From positions 1 through 9,809 of the forward strand of contig JBQTJY010000108.1 in the NCBI GenBank assembly GCA_052386635.1: DNA of 9,809 nucleotides, read 5' to 3'. The notes beneath the pieces were generated by a model. The model was not told the origin of the DNA. It saw only the letters and a program-made list of their open reading frames with translations, and ran no database searches. Below, piece by piece: positions 1 to 5,776 of this stretch; positions within the stretch are counted from its first letter, which is position 1, and each line of letters starts with the position of its first letter. Source of the stretch: VHBM01 sp052386635 (GTDB lineage: Archaea; Thermoproteota; Nitrososphaeria; Nitrososphaerales; Nitrosopumilaceae). The translations under genes were made by a program, and so were the position numbers.

Positions 1-537
1 AGTTACATAGTTCTGCTAGTAGGCATAGGCACGCTGATAGCAGGCTCACTAGTTTTAGGAGTTAACGCAAGCACACTGGCAACTGAGTTTCTATCAAACA
101 ACCTTGTCATAAAACAGGCCACGATTGCACCAGATGAGCAATACACAACAGAAATGGTCTCACAAATAGGAGGCTCTGTTTCTGTACTAATGCGTGGACA
201 GCCATTTGAGGCATCAGTTCAAGGCTCTATTTCAGATAGTGACGGTGCAGTTGTTTGGAAAGACCAGTTCAACGGTGACTACATTGGCAACTTTGATGCA
301 ATACACGGCGAACAGTACACTATTCAGATAAAAAACACTGGCTCTGAAGAGATTACTGTAGATGCCATAGTTGGCAACGTTCCATTTATGGGCGTTGGCA
401 ATGATGCAAAAACAGGCAATGTAGCAGGCACCTTGGCAGGACTTGGCACTGGAATTATTGGAATAATAATTCTAATCGCTGGCGGTGTACTGTTCTTTGC
501 TGACAGAAGAACAAAGAACGTCGTAGCTGCAAAATAA
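1..537 (+). CDS. Membrane protein with two transmembrane segments, 3' part only
   Basis: The reading frame is open from base 1, so the true start lies upstream of the window; 178 residues are visible. The first ATG in the visible part (154) would discard a clear membrane segment and is not the start. Visible layout: a hydrophobic segment at about residues 2-22, an extracytoplasmic-looking domain of roughly 115 residues with short beta strands (including a GEQYTIQIKNTG stretch of the kind seen in beta-sandwich domains), then a Gly/Ile-rich C-terminal membrane segment. It ends in a positively charged tail (DRRTKN) that predicts a cytoplasmic C-terminus. The topology TM-outside domain-TM is what the sequence shows; the function is unknown. 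A GOLD-like beta sandwich is a loose possibility only. The gene converges with the operon at 571-1347 across a T-rich gap. Confidence 0.85.
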   Translation, partial: SYIVLLVGIGTLIAGSLVLGVNASTLATEFLSNNLVIKQATIAPDEQYTTEMVSQIGGSVSVLMRGQPFEASVQGSISDSDGAVVWKDQFNGDYIGNFDAIHGEQYTIQIKNTGSEEITVDAIVGNVPFMGVGNDAKTGNVAGTLAGLGTGIIGIIILIAGGVLFFADRRTKNVVAAK

Positions 538-540
538 ACT

Positions 541-572
541 CCAAACCTTCTCTTTATTTTATTTTTTAATTT
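541..572 (+). terminator. T-rich terminator-like tract after the membrane protein gene
   Basis: Directly after the stop at 535-537 the plus strand carries a run of T clusters (roughly 550-570, TTTATTTTATTTTTT). Archaeal transcription usually ends at such oligo-T stretches without a hairpin. The tract reaches the stop codon of the convergent gene, so it serves only the plus-strand gene. Confidence 0.4.
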
Positions 573-1095
573 ACTTTGAGGGTATGATGTTTAGTGTTAC
601 AGTTGAACTAATATCGGCAAGCTTTCGTATCTTTTTTGTAACAACATCACCTATGTCATTGTAGGTGGGTGCTGCCACTTTGCATATTACTTCATAGTAT
701 CCAACAACAAGATCCCCGTCTACCACTCCAGGTATTTTGCTGAGGCTACGTAGGATTTGATATTGATTTCCTTTTTCTGTATGAATAATAATATAGGCCT
801 CTGCCATCTTTTTTCCTTTCATCAGGTCTTGATTTTTTGTAAAGTTTTCAACTAAGATATCTGTTCGATCTTCTGCCATCAAAGTTATGGTACCTTGAAT
901 TTTGTCAAGCTTTCTAATTCGCTTCATAAGATCATTTTTTAAATCAGATTCGGTTTGGGCTTCAATCTTTGCTATTACATCATATAGACCAAAAGTGCCA
1001 TGTGCACTTTTCACATTTGATATTGCTCTAAGATTTGAAACTACGTAATCATCAAAGCCTGGCTCGCAACTTATAAGAACATATGCCTTTGACAT
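571..1095 (-). CDS. Tandem Lrp/AsnC ligand-binding (RAM) domain protein without HTH
   Basis: 174 residues from ATG at 1095; an in-frame TTG at 1098 is immediately upstream, but the ATG gives the family-typical MSKAYVLIS start. The protein is two consecutive Lrp/AsnC C-terminal effector-binding domains. Copy 1 (about 2-76) contains the core GTFGLYDVIAK, and copy 2 (about 97-172), beginning MAEAYIIIHTEKG, has the matching VGYYEVICK. No helix-turn-helix is present, so it should not bind DNA by itself. In the Lrp family this fold dimerises and binds amino acids or similar small ligands. Stand-alone RAM proteins are common in Nitrososphaeria and may assemble with full-length Lrp regulators; that role here is inference. 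Copy 1 is clearly related to the single-domain protein encoded 12 nt upstream in the same operon. Confidence 0.88.
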   Translation of the reverse strand: MSKAYVLISCEPGFDDYVVSNLRAISNVKSAHGTFGLYDVIAKIEAQTESDLKNDLMKRIRKLDKIQGTITLMAEDRTDILVENFTKNQDLMKGKKMAEAYIIIHTEKGNQYQILRSLSKIPGVVDGDLVVGYYEVICKVAAPTYNDIGDVVTKKIRKLADISSTVTLNIIPSK

Positions 1096-1107
1096 CAATC
1101 GCCCTTC

Positions 1108-1347
1108 TCATTCTTGACCTTCGATTGCCATCAAGGTGAGAGTTGATCTTATCTTTTCTATTTTACGAATTTTCCAAGTGATGATTTCTCTAAGTGGTTC
1201 TACTTTATCTGCTACTACTTTAGCTAAAATGTCATATGCTCCAAATGTACCATGTACTTCTTTGATACCTTCCATCATTTTTAGTTCAGAAATGATTTTT
1301 TCTTCAGCGCCAAGCTCACAGTTTATTAAAACATATGCAGTTGCCAG
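1108..1347 (-). CDS. Single-domain Lrp/AsnC ligand-binding (RAM) protein with CTG start
   Basis: A minus-strand frame of 79 residues beginning (M)ATAYVLINCELGAEE and ending IEGQE. It has the RAM-domain core VHGTFGAYDILAKV and a closing beta strand STLTLMAI. No ATG, GTG or TTG occurs in frame between the upstream stop (TAA at about 1376-1381) and the start of homology. The only start that fits the family's MATAYVL N-terminus is CTG at 1345-1347, preceded by a good Shine-Dalgarno GGAGG (CCTCC at 1357-1361 on the plus strand) with a 9-nt spacer. The protein is a complete domain of about 80 residues without HTH and closely resembles the first half of the downstream tandem-RAM protein. Its likely role is a small-molecule-binding subunit partnering Lrp-like regulators (inference). 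It heads the two-gene operon. Confidence 0.85.
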   Translation of the reverse strand: MATAYVLINCELGAEEKIISELKMMEGIKEVHGTFGAYDILAKVVADKVEPLREIITWKIRKIEKIRSTLTLMAIEGQE

Positions 1348-1356
1348 AGCTGTAAA

Positions 1357-1361
1357 CCTCC
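1357..1361 (-). promoter_or_regulatory. Shine-Dalgarno that decides the CTG start
   Basis: CCTCC on the plus strand gives GGAGG in the mRNA, 9 nt ahead of the CTG at 1347. Its presence supports initiation at this unusual codon, because no standard start codon lies within reach in the correct frame. Confidence 0.6.
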
Positions 1362-1389
1362 AACGCTCATAGAATTATTATGACTAAAT

Positions 1390-1399
1390 AATATTTAAG
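1390..1399 (-). promoter_or_regulatory. TATA box of the RAM-domain operon
   Basis: The minus strand reads CTTAAATATT here. With the usual archaeal distance of about 26 nt, transcription would start near 1369. That leaves a leader of about 22 nt which carries the Shine-Dalgarno before the CTG start. Confidence 0.5.
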
Positions 1400-1531
1400 C
1401 GATATTTTGATTTACTGAATAATTATGAAAAAATTTATGAAAAATACTTTTTTTTGTTTAATTACTAAAATATGCTTTCTAAACAAAATATGTTTAGGTA
1501 TTTCTTGGCATTAATTAAAAATGTGATTTAG

Positions 1532-2083
1532 ATGAATAGATGTGAGTGGGCAAAAGATGAACTGATGATAAAATACCATGACAACGAGTGGGGGATTCCG
1601 GTCCATGATGACAGAAAACTCTTTGAGATATTAATTCTTGAGGGGGCACAAGCGGGTCTTACTTGGGTTACAATTCTGAAACGACGCGAAGGCTATCGCA
1701 AAGCATTTGATAATTTTGATCCTATCAAAGTTTCAAAATATAATACTAAAGACATTAATCGACTGTTAAAAGATGCGGGTATAATCAGAAACAAGCTCAA
1801 AATAAAATCTGCAATAAATAACGCAAAAAAATTTCTTGAAATCCAAAAGGACTTTGGCACATTTGACAAATATCTTTGGAGTTTTGTAGAATACACGCCG
1901 ATTATCAACAACTACAAAAATTTAACAAGCATTCCGCCCTCAACATCATTGTCTGACAAATTAAGCAAAGATCTAAAAAATCGTGGATTTAGCTTTGTTG
2001 GCTCTACAATATGCTATGCATTTTTGCAGTCTGTAGGGGTAGTAAACGATCACCTGGCAAATTGCTTTGCACGAAAAAAATAA
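1532..2083 (+). CDS. tag: DNA-3-methyladenine glycosylase I (Tag)
   Basis: 183 residues, the normal length for the Tag family. It excises 3-methyladenine from alkylated DNA as the first step of base excision repair. The hallmark zinc-snap residues are all present: Cys4 and His16 near the N-terminus, His174 and Cys178 near the C-terminus (VNDHLANCF). Base-pocket residues match E. coli Tag: Tyr15, Glu37 within LEGAQAGLTW, and Trp45. The family signatures RCEW, YHDNEWG, FDNFDPIKVS and GFSFVGSTICYAFLQ are readable in order. The ATG at 1532 gives the canonical MxRCxW N-terminus, so the start is secure. No Shine-Dalgarno is obvious, which suits a leaderless or short-leader mRNA. The gene stands alone, divergent from the RAM operon and convergent with the DUF1059-type gene 7 nt away. 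Confidence 0.96.
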   Translation: MNRCEWAKDELMIKYHDNEWGIPVHDDRKLFEILILEGAQAGLTWVTILKRREGYRKAFDNFDPIKVSKYNTKDINRLLKDAGIIRNKLKIKSAINNAKKFLEIQKDFGTFDKYLWSFVEYTPIINNYKNLTSIPPSTSLSDKLSKDLKNRGFSFVGSTICYAFLQSVGVVNDHLANCFARKK

Positions 2084-2090
2084 AGGCGGC
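2074..2090 (-). terminator. Oligo-T terminator-like tract for the DUF1059-type gene
   Basis: On the minus strand, just after the stop at 2091-2093, the sequence runs into TTTATTTTTTTCG. Such runs act as archaeal terminators. The tract overlaps the 3' end of tag on the other strand. Confidence 0.35.
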
Positions 2091-2264
2091 TTATTTTTCT
2101 TTGATACTTGCCTTTACTCTTGCAAGAAGTTCTGGTGGTATGTTGTTGAATCCATGTTCTTTTGCATGCGCTTGAACCTTTTTTAGTAATTCATCTTCTG
2201 TTTTTGCTGAGGCAGACCAATCACAGTCAACACCAACATCAGAACATTTGATAGTTTTTGTCAT
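2091..2264 (-). CDS. Small DUF1059-type protein, 57 aa
   Basis: A complete minus-strand gene with ATG at 2262-2264 and TAA at 2091-2093. The product starts MTKTIKCSDVGVDCDW, followed by a Lys/Glu/His-rich helix (TEDELLKKVQAHAKEHG) and a C-terminal helix beginning NIPPELLARVK. The pattern Cys-x6-Cys-x-Trp near the N-terminus, an HAKEHG helix end and a Pro-Pro-Glu-Leu third segment matches the small DUF1059 family found in archaea and bacteria. That family's function is unknown. Cys7, Cys14 and the His residues could bind a metal, but this is inference. AATAAATACT at 2284-2293 on the minus strand lies about 25 nt upstream of the ATG, consistent with a leaderless mRNA. The coding strand is short but well conserved in style, so I consider it real. 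Confidence 0.85.
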   Translation of the reverse strand: MTKTIKCSDVGVDCDWSASAKTEDELLKKVQAHAKEHGFNNIPPELLARVKASIKEK

Positions 2265-2345
2265 GTTACTTGTTTTATTTTTGTAGTATTTATTGTGTAC
2301 TTCAAATTATTAAAAAAACTTTATTTTTTTCAAAAGTAGCCTTGC

Positions 2346-2354
2346 TTTTTATAA
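2346..2354 (+). promoter_or_regulatory. TATA box for the emfourin-like secreted protein gene
   Basis: TTTTTATAA is centred 26 nt before the TTG start at 2376. The spacing predicts that transcription starts at, or within a base or two of, the TTG, that is, a leaderless message. Confidence 0.55.
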
Positions 2355-2375
2355 GGGAAACATTTTGTCAGGCTA

Positions 2376-3362
2376 TTGCATAGTTTTTTTGGAATTTTTA
2401 CATTAATCATAATTACACTTACAAGCGTATCTTATGCTGAATCAGAAGAAGGAAAAACAATACCTGTAGAGCCTGAAAGCTTGGTTCATGATGTAAAAAA
2501 AATTGCACCGCCATTACAACAAATAGAATCTGGAATTGCATTAGATGAAATAAGATGTAATAGTGGTTTGGTTTTAGTAAAACGTATTTCTAATGATCCT
2601 GTCTGTATAAAGCCAACAAGCGTATACTCTCTTTTTAATCGAAATTGGGTTTTGCCTGAAAGTGTAGATTTTAACAGTATTGCATTGTCAGTAGCGGAAG
2701 TGTTCGTAAAAACAGGTTCTACATTTGCATTTGATGGAATGGAAGACACTTTACATCTTGAAATCATCCAGATAAGAGAATCCTTTCCAGAACAGTTTGT
2801 AATAAAGGCTGACTTTGATTCAAGTCATGGTGGATATGGTGATAGAACAGATCAAATGATGACTCAGGTAATTACTCCACACAGTATGGAGCTTGTGGTG
2901 GCAAATGGCAAGATAATGTCTGCTATTATTGATGATAAATGGGATGAAGTAAACCAAATCTTACTATCAAATGGTGATACAGGATCAGAAACTATTGATT
3001 TTATCTTAGAATACAAAAGAGAGGGTGGAATTGCCGGCATTAGCGACTCTATAACAATAATTTCAATTGCAAATGAGATTATAGTTCAAAGATTTGATAA
3101 AGAAACCGTTGGAACAATTAATGATGAAATGATATCTGAGATATGGCAAATAATCAATGAAAACAAATTCCTTGAAGACGAATCAAACTTTTATCCTCCA
3201 ACTGAAGGCTCTGCAGACTATTTTACATATACACTTACTATTATGGCAGAAGATAAAGAGGTTCAAGTCAGTTGGACTGACACATCTGAAACAATACCTA
3301 CTGGCGCAGAAACCATTGCACAAAAAGTAAACGATCTAGCCTCACAAATACAAGACGAATAA
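2376..3362 (+). CDS. Secreted multi-domain protein with emfourin-like C-terminal domain
   Basis: 328 residues from TTG at 2376; a stop at 2352-2354 blocks extension upstream, and the TTG gives a good Sec signal peptide (about 1-21, cleavage after SYA). Three regions follow. (1) Residues 45-92: a two-cysteine segment (Cys61, Cys77) of the form CxxGLxLVxR...PVCIKP ending in NRNW, a recurrent motif of secreted Nitrososphaeria proteins. (2) About 100-195: a domain containing FDSSHGGYGDRTDQ and QVITPHSMEL. (3) About 207-328: EYKREGGIAGISDSITI, then a helix ending NKFL, then SADYFTYTLTI and VSWTD. Region 3 resembles emfourin, a domain that in bacteria inhibits M4 thermolysin-like proteases, but this match is from memory of the pattern and is uncertain. 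Probable location is outside the cell membrane. It may be monocistronic, since a TATA-like TTTTATAG precedes the next gene. Confidence 0.82.
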   Translation: MHSFFGIFTLIIITLTSVSYAESEEGKTIPVEPESLVHDVKKIAPPLQQIESGIALDEIRCNSGLVLVKRISNDPVCIKPTSVYSLFNRNWVLPESVDFNSIALSVAEVFVKTGSTFAFDGMEDTLHLEIIQIRESFPEQFVIKADFDSSHGGYGDRTDQMMTQVITPHSMELVVANGKIMSAIIDDKWDEVNQILLSNGDTGSETIDFILEYKREGGIAGISDSITIISIANEIIVQRFDKETVGTINDEMISEIWQIINENKFLEDESNFYPPTEGSADYFTYTLTIMAEDKEVQVSWTDTSETIPTGAETIAQKVNDLASQIQDE

Positions 3363-3398
3363 TCACATTTTTATAGAAAACTTTTCTCTGAAAAAAAA

Positions 3399-3405
3399 GA
3401 GGAGA
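3399..3405 (+). promoter_or_regulatory. Shine-Dalgarno before the TTG start at 3411
   Basis: GAGGAGA sits about 5-6 nt ahead of TTG 3411. It supports TTG as the start even though no ATG lies nearby in frame. A possible TATA (TTTTATAG, about 3368-3375) would give only a very short leader. Confidence 0.5.
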
Positions 3406-3410
3406 TATTT

Positions 3411-3767
3411 TTGGATTTTGAAAAACTCTGCAACGATTTAATGAAAACAGACAACAACATACGCTTTGTTGTAATACTGAGTAACTATGGTGAAAAAATA
3501 GCAGGTGGCTTTCGCCAAAATACAACTAGCTTTCTCTCCCCAGATGAAATAAAGATGTCATTATTTTATGCAGGACAAAGATGGGATACAAGAACACATC
3601 TTGCACACAGAATTGGAAAGGCAAAATATTCAATCACAGAATATGAGAAGGTAAAACAGTTCACTTTGCCTGTTGATGATAAGCATCTTCTGCTCATAAG
3701 TACAGAAACAAATGCAAATAGTGATAAAATTATTGAAAATGCATCAAGATTAATCAGGCAAGGTTAG
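3411..3767 (+). CDS. DUF6659-like small cytoplasmic protein
   Basis: 118 residues starting (M)DFEKLCNDLMKTDNNIRF. The order of features is an N-terminal helix, a strand FVVILSNYGEKIAGGF, an LSPDEIKMS helix, WDTRTHLAHRIGKAKYSITEYEKV, and a strand pair TLPVDDKHLLLISTE. This order matches the Nitrososphaeria-specific DUF6659 family, which looks like a roadblock/profilin-type alpha-beta fold. It has no signal peptide or membrane segment. Function is unknown; many paralogues exist in these genomes, and a sensory or regulatory role is only a guess. It starts with TTG behind a Shine-Dalgarno, 48 nt after the secreted-protein gene, and could be co-transcribed with it. Its 3' end faces a convergent gene across only 4 nt. 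Confidence 0.85.
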   Translation: MDFEKLCNDLMKTDNNIRFVVILSNYGEKIAGGFRQNTTSFLSPDEIKMSLFYAGQRWDTRTHLAHRIGKAKYSITEYEKVKQFTLPVDDKHLLLISTETNANSDKIIENASRLIRQG

Positions 3768-3771
3768 ATTT

Positions 3772-4089
3772 TTAAAATTCTACAACCTCGCCCAGGTTGT
3801 CAATATCTGCTTTGTTATTATCAACTCTGATACAGTACTCTCCAGCAACTCTGAAGACGTTTATCTTTTTGCCCATTCTCCATGTGCTTTTTGGTCCAGA
3901 ATAGATAGTCATGTATGCTTTACCATTTTTTATGTTTGATGCAACTACTGCACGCTCAACTTCGATTCCTTCGCCAACAGTACCATCCTTGTCTTCATGC
4001 TGAATTACCTTGACGATCTTGTGGTTCCCGTTGTATCTTACAGCTGAAATCAGATAATCTGCCCACTTTGTCATTTTAGGTACAATCAT
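3772..4089 (-). CDS. DUF3892-like small protein
   Basis: 105 residues from ATG at 4089; an internal Met at residue 6 (MTKWADYLISAV) is an alternative start. ADYLISAVRYNGNHKI, an alternating basic/hydrophobic beta pattern with STWRMGKKINVF in the middle, and the closing CIRVDNNKADIDNLGEV match the DUF3892 pattern. In that pattern an IxxVRY strand, W-x2-G-x2-V and a final D-x-LG recur. No signal peptide or membrane segment is present. The function of DUF3892 is unknown. The first ATG is favoured because a TATA-like TTATTTTTAT (4105-4114, minus strand) is centred about 21 nt upstream of it, which would make the message leaderless or nearly so. Its stop codon lies 4 nt from the convergent DUF6659-like gene. 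Confidence 0.82.
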   Translation of the reverse strand: MIVPKMTKWADYLISAVRYNGNHKIVKVIQHEDKDGTVGEGIEVERAVVASNIKNGKAYMTIYSGPKSTWRMGKKINVFRVAGEYCIRVDNNKADIDNLGEVVEF

Positions 4090-4180
4090 AACTCAAAATC
4101 AAGGATAAAAATAACTTTCTTTTGCCAAAAACACCATTGGATTTTACAACAATTTGGTCATACGAATAAAATCCGGCCAG

Positions 4181-4192
4181 TTTTTATAAATA
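4181..4192 (+). promoter_or_regulatory. TATA box for the S-layer-like gene
   Basis: TTTTTATAAATA is centred about 26 nt before the TTG at 4213, predicting a leaderless transcript that begins at or next to the TTG. The arrangement is the same as at 2346-2376. Confidence 0.6.
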
Positions 4193-4212
4193 ATGCAAAA
4201 GATGGCAAGTAG

Positions 4213-5394
4213 TTGTTGATCCCCTTCTTAGTTTTCTTACTATTTTTTCCGGCATTTGCACAGGAGCAAATACCAGATTATGACAATCCTTATGCACCAA
4301 TAATTTTTGATAAAGAAGTCTATGCCTGGACTGACAAGGTAAGAATTACAATAATTGCACCAAGCTGGAATGAAAATACAAAGGGTATTGATACAATAGG
4401 AGACCATGAAGGACGATTCATCAAAATTTCAACTGGAGAGCGTTCCATTGAGCCCTACAAATTAACTGAGACAGAGCCAGATAGCGGAATCTTTAGAGGC
4501 GAAATAACCCTTACAGGATTTTTACACGATGTTAATGGTGATAGTAAAAAAGACACAACCCCAAGAACCTCAGGCAGCGGACCAACTGATGGCTTTTTAG
4601 AAGTTACCCGAGACGACAAGATTACTTTATCATTTGAGTTTGCAGATGGTGTCATATTGACAAAGTCTGCATCAATAAGCTGGAATCAAGGCACAATTGA
4701 ATTTGATAGTGATCATTATTTTATTGACAGCACTGCAACAGTAAAAGTAATAGATCAAGACATGAACCTCAATCCTGAACTTCTAGATACTATGGTAGTT
4801 GAGGTAATCTCTGACTCTGATTCTGCAGGAATTCAAGTTGACGCGATTGAAACAAGCGATACTTCGGGAATATTTGAGGGGATATTTTTGTTTTCATCTA
4901 GTCAAGAATCAAGCGGGCAACGACTCTTTGCGGTTCTAGGAGATTCTATTCATGCAAAATACAAGGATGCTACATTGCCTTTGCCATACAACATTCAAGA
5001 CACACTTGATGTTACCTCAAACTCAAAACTAGAATCATCTATTCCACTTTTAGAACGAGTAGCACTGTCTGATGTTTATTTGGCAGATCGTTCAGGAAAC
5101 CAAGTACAAGAAATACGTGCAGAAAACTCTTTTCAAATTGTTGGAACTGTTCATAACAATCAAAACTTTGAGCAATCCTTTGTATACATAATCCAGATCA
5201 AAAATCAAGAAGACATTCCAATGGAAATCTCTTGGATTCAGGGTGAGCTTTCAGCAAATCAAACACTCCAAGTTTCTCAATCTTGGATGCCAGATGTTCC
5301 AGGCGAGTATAAAGTAGAAACATATGTTTGGAACTCGCTTAAAGACACATTACCACTTGCTCCAAATCTTGTGATGACAGTTCCTGTCCAGTAA
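4213..5394 (+). CDS. Secreted S-layer-like beta-sandwich protein
   Basis: 393 residues from TTG at 4213 (a second TTG follows directly). Signal peptide 1-16 with cleavage after AFA. Domain 1 (about 28-158) starts IIFDKEVYAWTDKVRITI, contains ETEPDSGIFRGEITL, and carries a Ca-loop-like DVNGDSKKD at 106-114. Domain 2 (about 160-262) repeats the plan: EFDSDHYFIDSTATVKV, then DQDMNLNPE and ETSDTSGIFEGIF. Domain 3 (about 285-393) is an Ig/CARDB-like unit with VGTVHNNQNFEQSF and PGEYKVETYVW. The ETxxxSGIFxG repeat is typical of large surface-layer proteins of ammonia-oxidizing archaea. This version is short and has no C-terminal membrane anchor, so it may be a soluble or S-layer-associated cell-surface protein (inference). 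Monocistronic, with its own promoter. Confidence 0.85.
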   Translation: MLIPFLVFLLFFPAFAQEQIPDYDNPYAPIIFDKEVYAWTDKVRITIIAPSWNENTKGIDTIGDHEGRFIKISTGERSIEPYKLTETEPDSGIFRGEITLTGFLHDVNGDSKKDTTPRTSGSGPTDGFLEVTRDDKITLSFEFADGVILTKSASISWNQGTIEFDSDHYFIDSTATVKVIDQDMNLNPELLDTMVVEVISDSDSAGIQVDAIETSDTSGIFEGIFLFSSSQESSGQRLFAVLGDSIHAKYKDATLPLPYNIQDTLDVTSNSKLESSIPLLERVALSDVYLADRSGNQVQEIRAENSFQIVGTVHNNQNFEQSFVYIIQIKNQEDIPMEISWIQGELSANQTLQVSQSWMPDVPGEYKVETYVWNSLKDTLPLAPNLVMTVPVQ

Positions 5395-5593
5395 CTTATA
5401 GTAAATCACAAGAGTTAACTAGTTATGATTTTGATTTTTTAACATGGTACTACGAAAAAAAGGAAAACATCTACGAAAGGCTGATCAAAGAGCAATACGA
5501 AGAAAAAGAAAGAGACCATAGCTCTCTATTTTTAGTATCAGTATTGCAAATTGGTTGAAACATTAAATGTGATAAGAACATACTATATACTAG
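5395..5593 (+). other. 199-nt intergenic region with an interrupted protein-like frame
   Basis: No standard gene is visible. ATG at 5425 runs for five codons and then hits TAA immediately after a run of six T (5435-5440). Slipping back by one base at that run opens a frame to TGA at 5556-5558, with coding-like content (LTWYYEKKENIYERL, then KEQYEEKERDH). A separate 25-codon, extremely Arg/Lys-rich frame (5444-5521) overlaps it. A TATA-like CTTATAG occurs near 5395-5401. The region may hold a broken or frameshifted small gene or simply A-rich spacer; see findings. Confidence 0.4.
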
Positions 5594-5767
5594 ATGTCAA
5601 TTTTTATCTGGGCTGCAATAGCGATTGGTGTTTTAATCGCAATAGTATTGATTTTTAAAACTACAAAAGCATCCCCACATGAACCACTGTCATTTAGCAA
5701 TCATTGCAAAAAATGCGGTTACAAGACAAATGGATTAAAGTGTCCTAGATGCGAGAGACTTTGCTGA
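5594..5767 (+). CDS. Membrane-anchored zinc-ribbon microprotein, 57 aa
   Basis: ATG at 5594 to TGA at 5765-5767. Residues 2-21 form one hydrophobic helix (IFIWAAIAIGVLIAIVLIF), followed by a short polar linker (KTTKASPHEP). A compact C-terminal zinc ribbon follows: Cys38-x2-Cys41, an 8-residue loop, Cys50-x2-Cys53, plus a terminal Cys57. Positive charges after the helix suggest the ribbon is cytoplasmic. Function is unknown; such single-pass ribbon proteins could be adaptor or assembly factors, but that is inference. TTAAAT (about 5563-5568) lies about 27 nt before the ATG and could be its TATA box, giving a leaderless mRNA. The stop lies 9 nt from the convergent gene at 5777. Both ends are sharply defined and the cysteines are in register, so I consider it a real gene. 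Confidence 0.8.
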   Translation: MSIFIWAAIAIGVLIAIVLIFKTTKASPHEPLSFSNHCKKCGYKTNGLKCPRCERLC

Positions 5768-5776
5768 ATAAACTAG

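Larger units (their letters stand above)
1348..1531. other. 184-nt divergent intergenic region between RAM operon and tag
   Basis: Very AT-rich and without a convincing ORF. It contains the minus-strand TATA box (1390-1399), a direct repeat TTATGAAAAA at 1423-1432 and 1435-1444 (12-nt period), and a set of related inverted elements. TTTTGTTTA at 1452-1460 faces TAAACAAAA at 1480-1488. CTAAAC at 1479-1484 also pairs with GTTTAG at 1492-1497. No clear TATA box for tag is visible at the expected place (about 1506), so the dyads could be operator-like sites for tag; this is inference. Confidence 0.5.

Noticed and set aside
1136..1372. Plus-strand open frame of 78 codons
   Set aside because: It lies antisense to the CTG-start RAM gene, has low-complexity Ser/Ile content and no family resemblance; the minus-strand reading is a recognisable domain.
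1693..1911. Minus-strand frame inside tag
   Set aside because: It is antisense to a gene with all catalytic and zinc residues intact.
2486..3525. Minus-strand frames at 2486-2767 and 3298-3525
   Set aside because: Both are antisense to secreted or DUF6659-like genes; the second is unusually Cys/Phe-rich and spans two plus-strand genes and their spacer.
5444..5521. 25-codon Arg/Lys-rich ORF starting ATG at 5444
   Set aside because: Composition follows from the A/G-rich DNA, there is no Shine-Dalgarno or recognisable motif, and it competes with a more protein-like frame in the same stretch.
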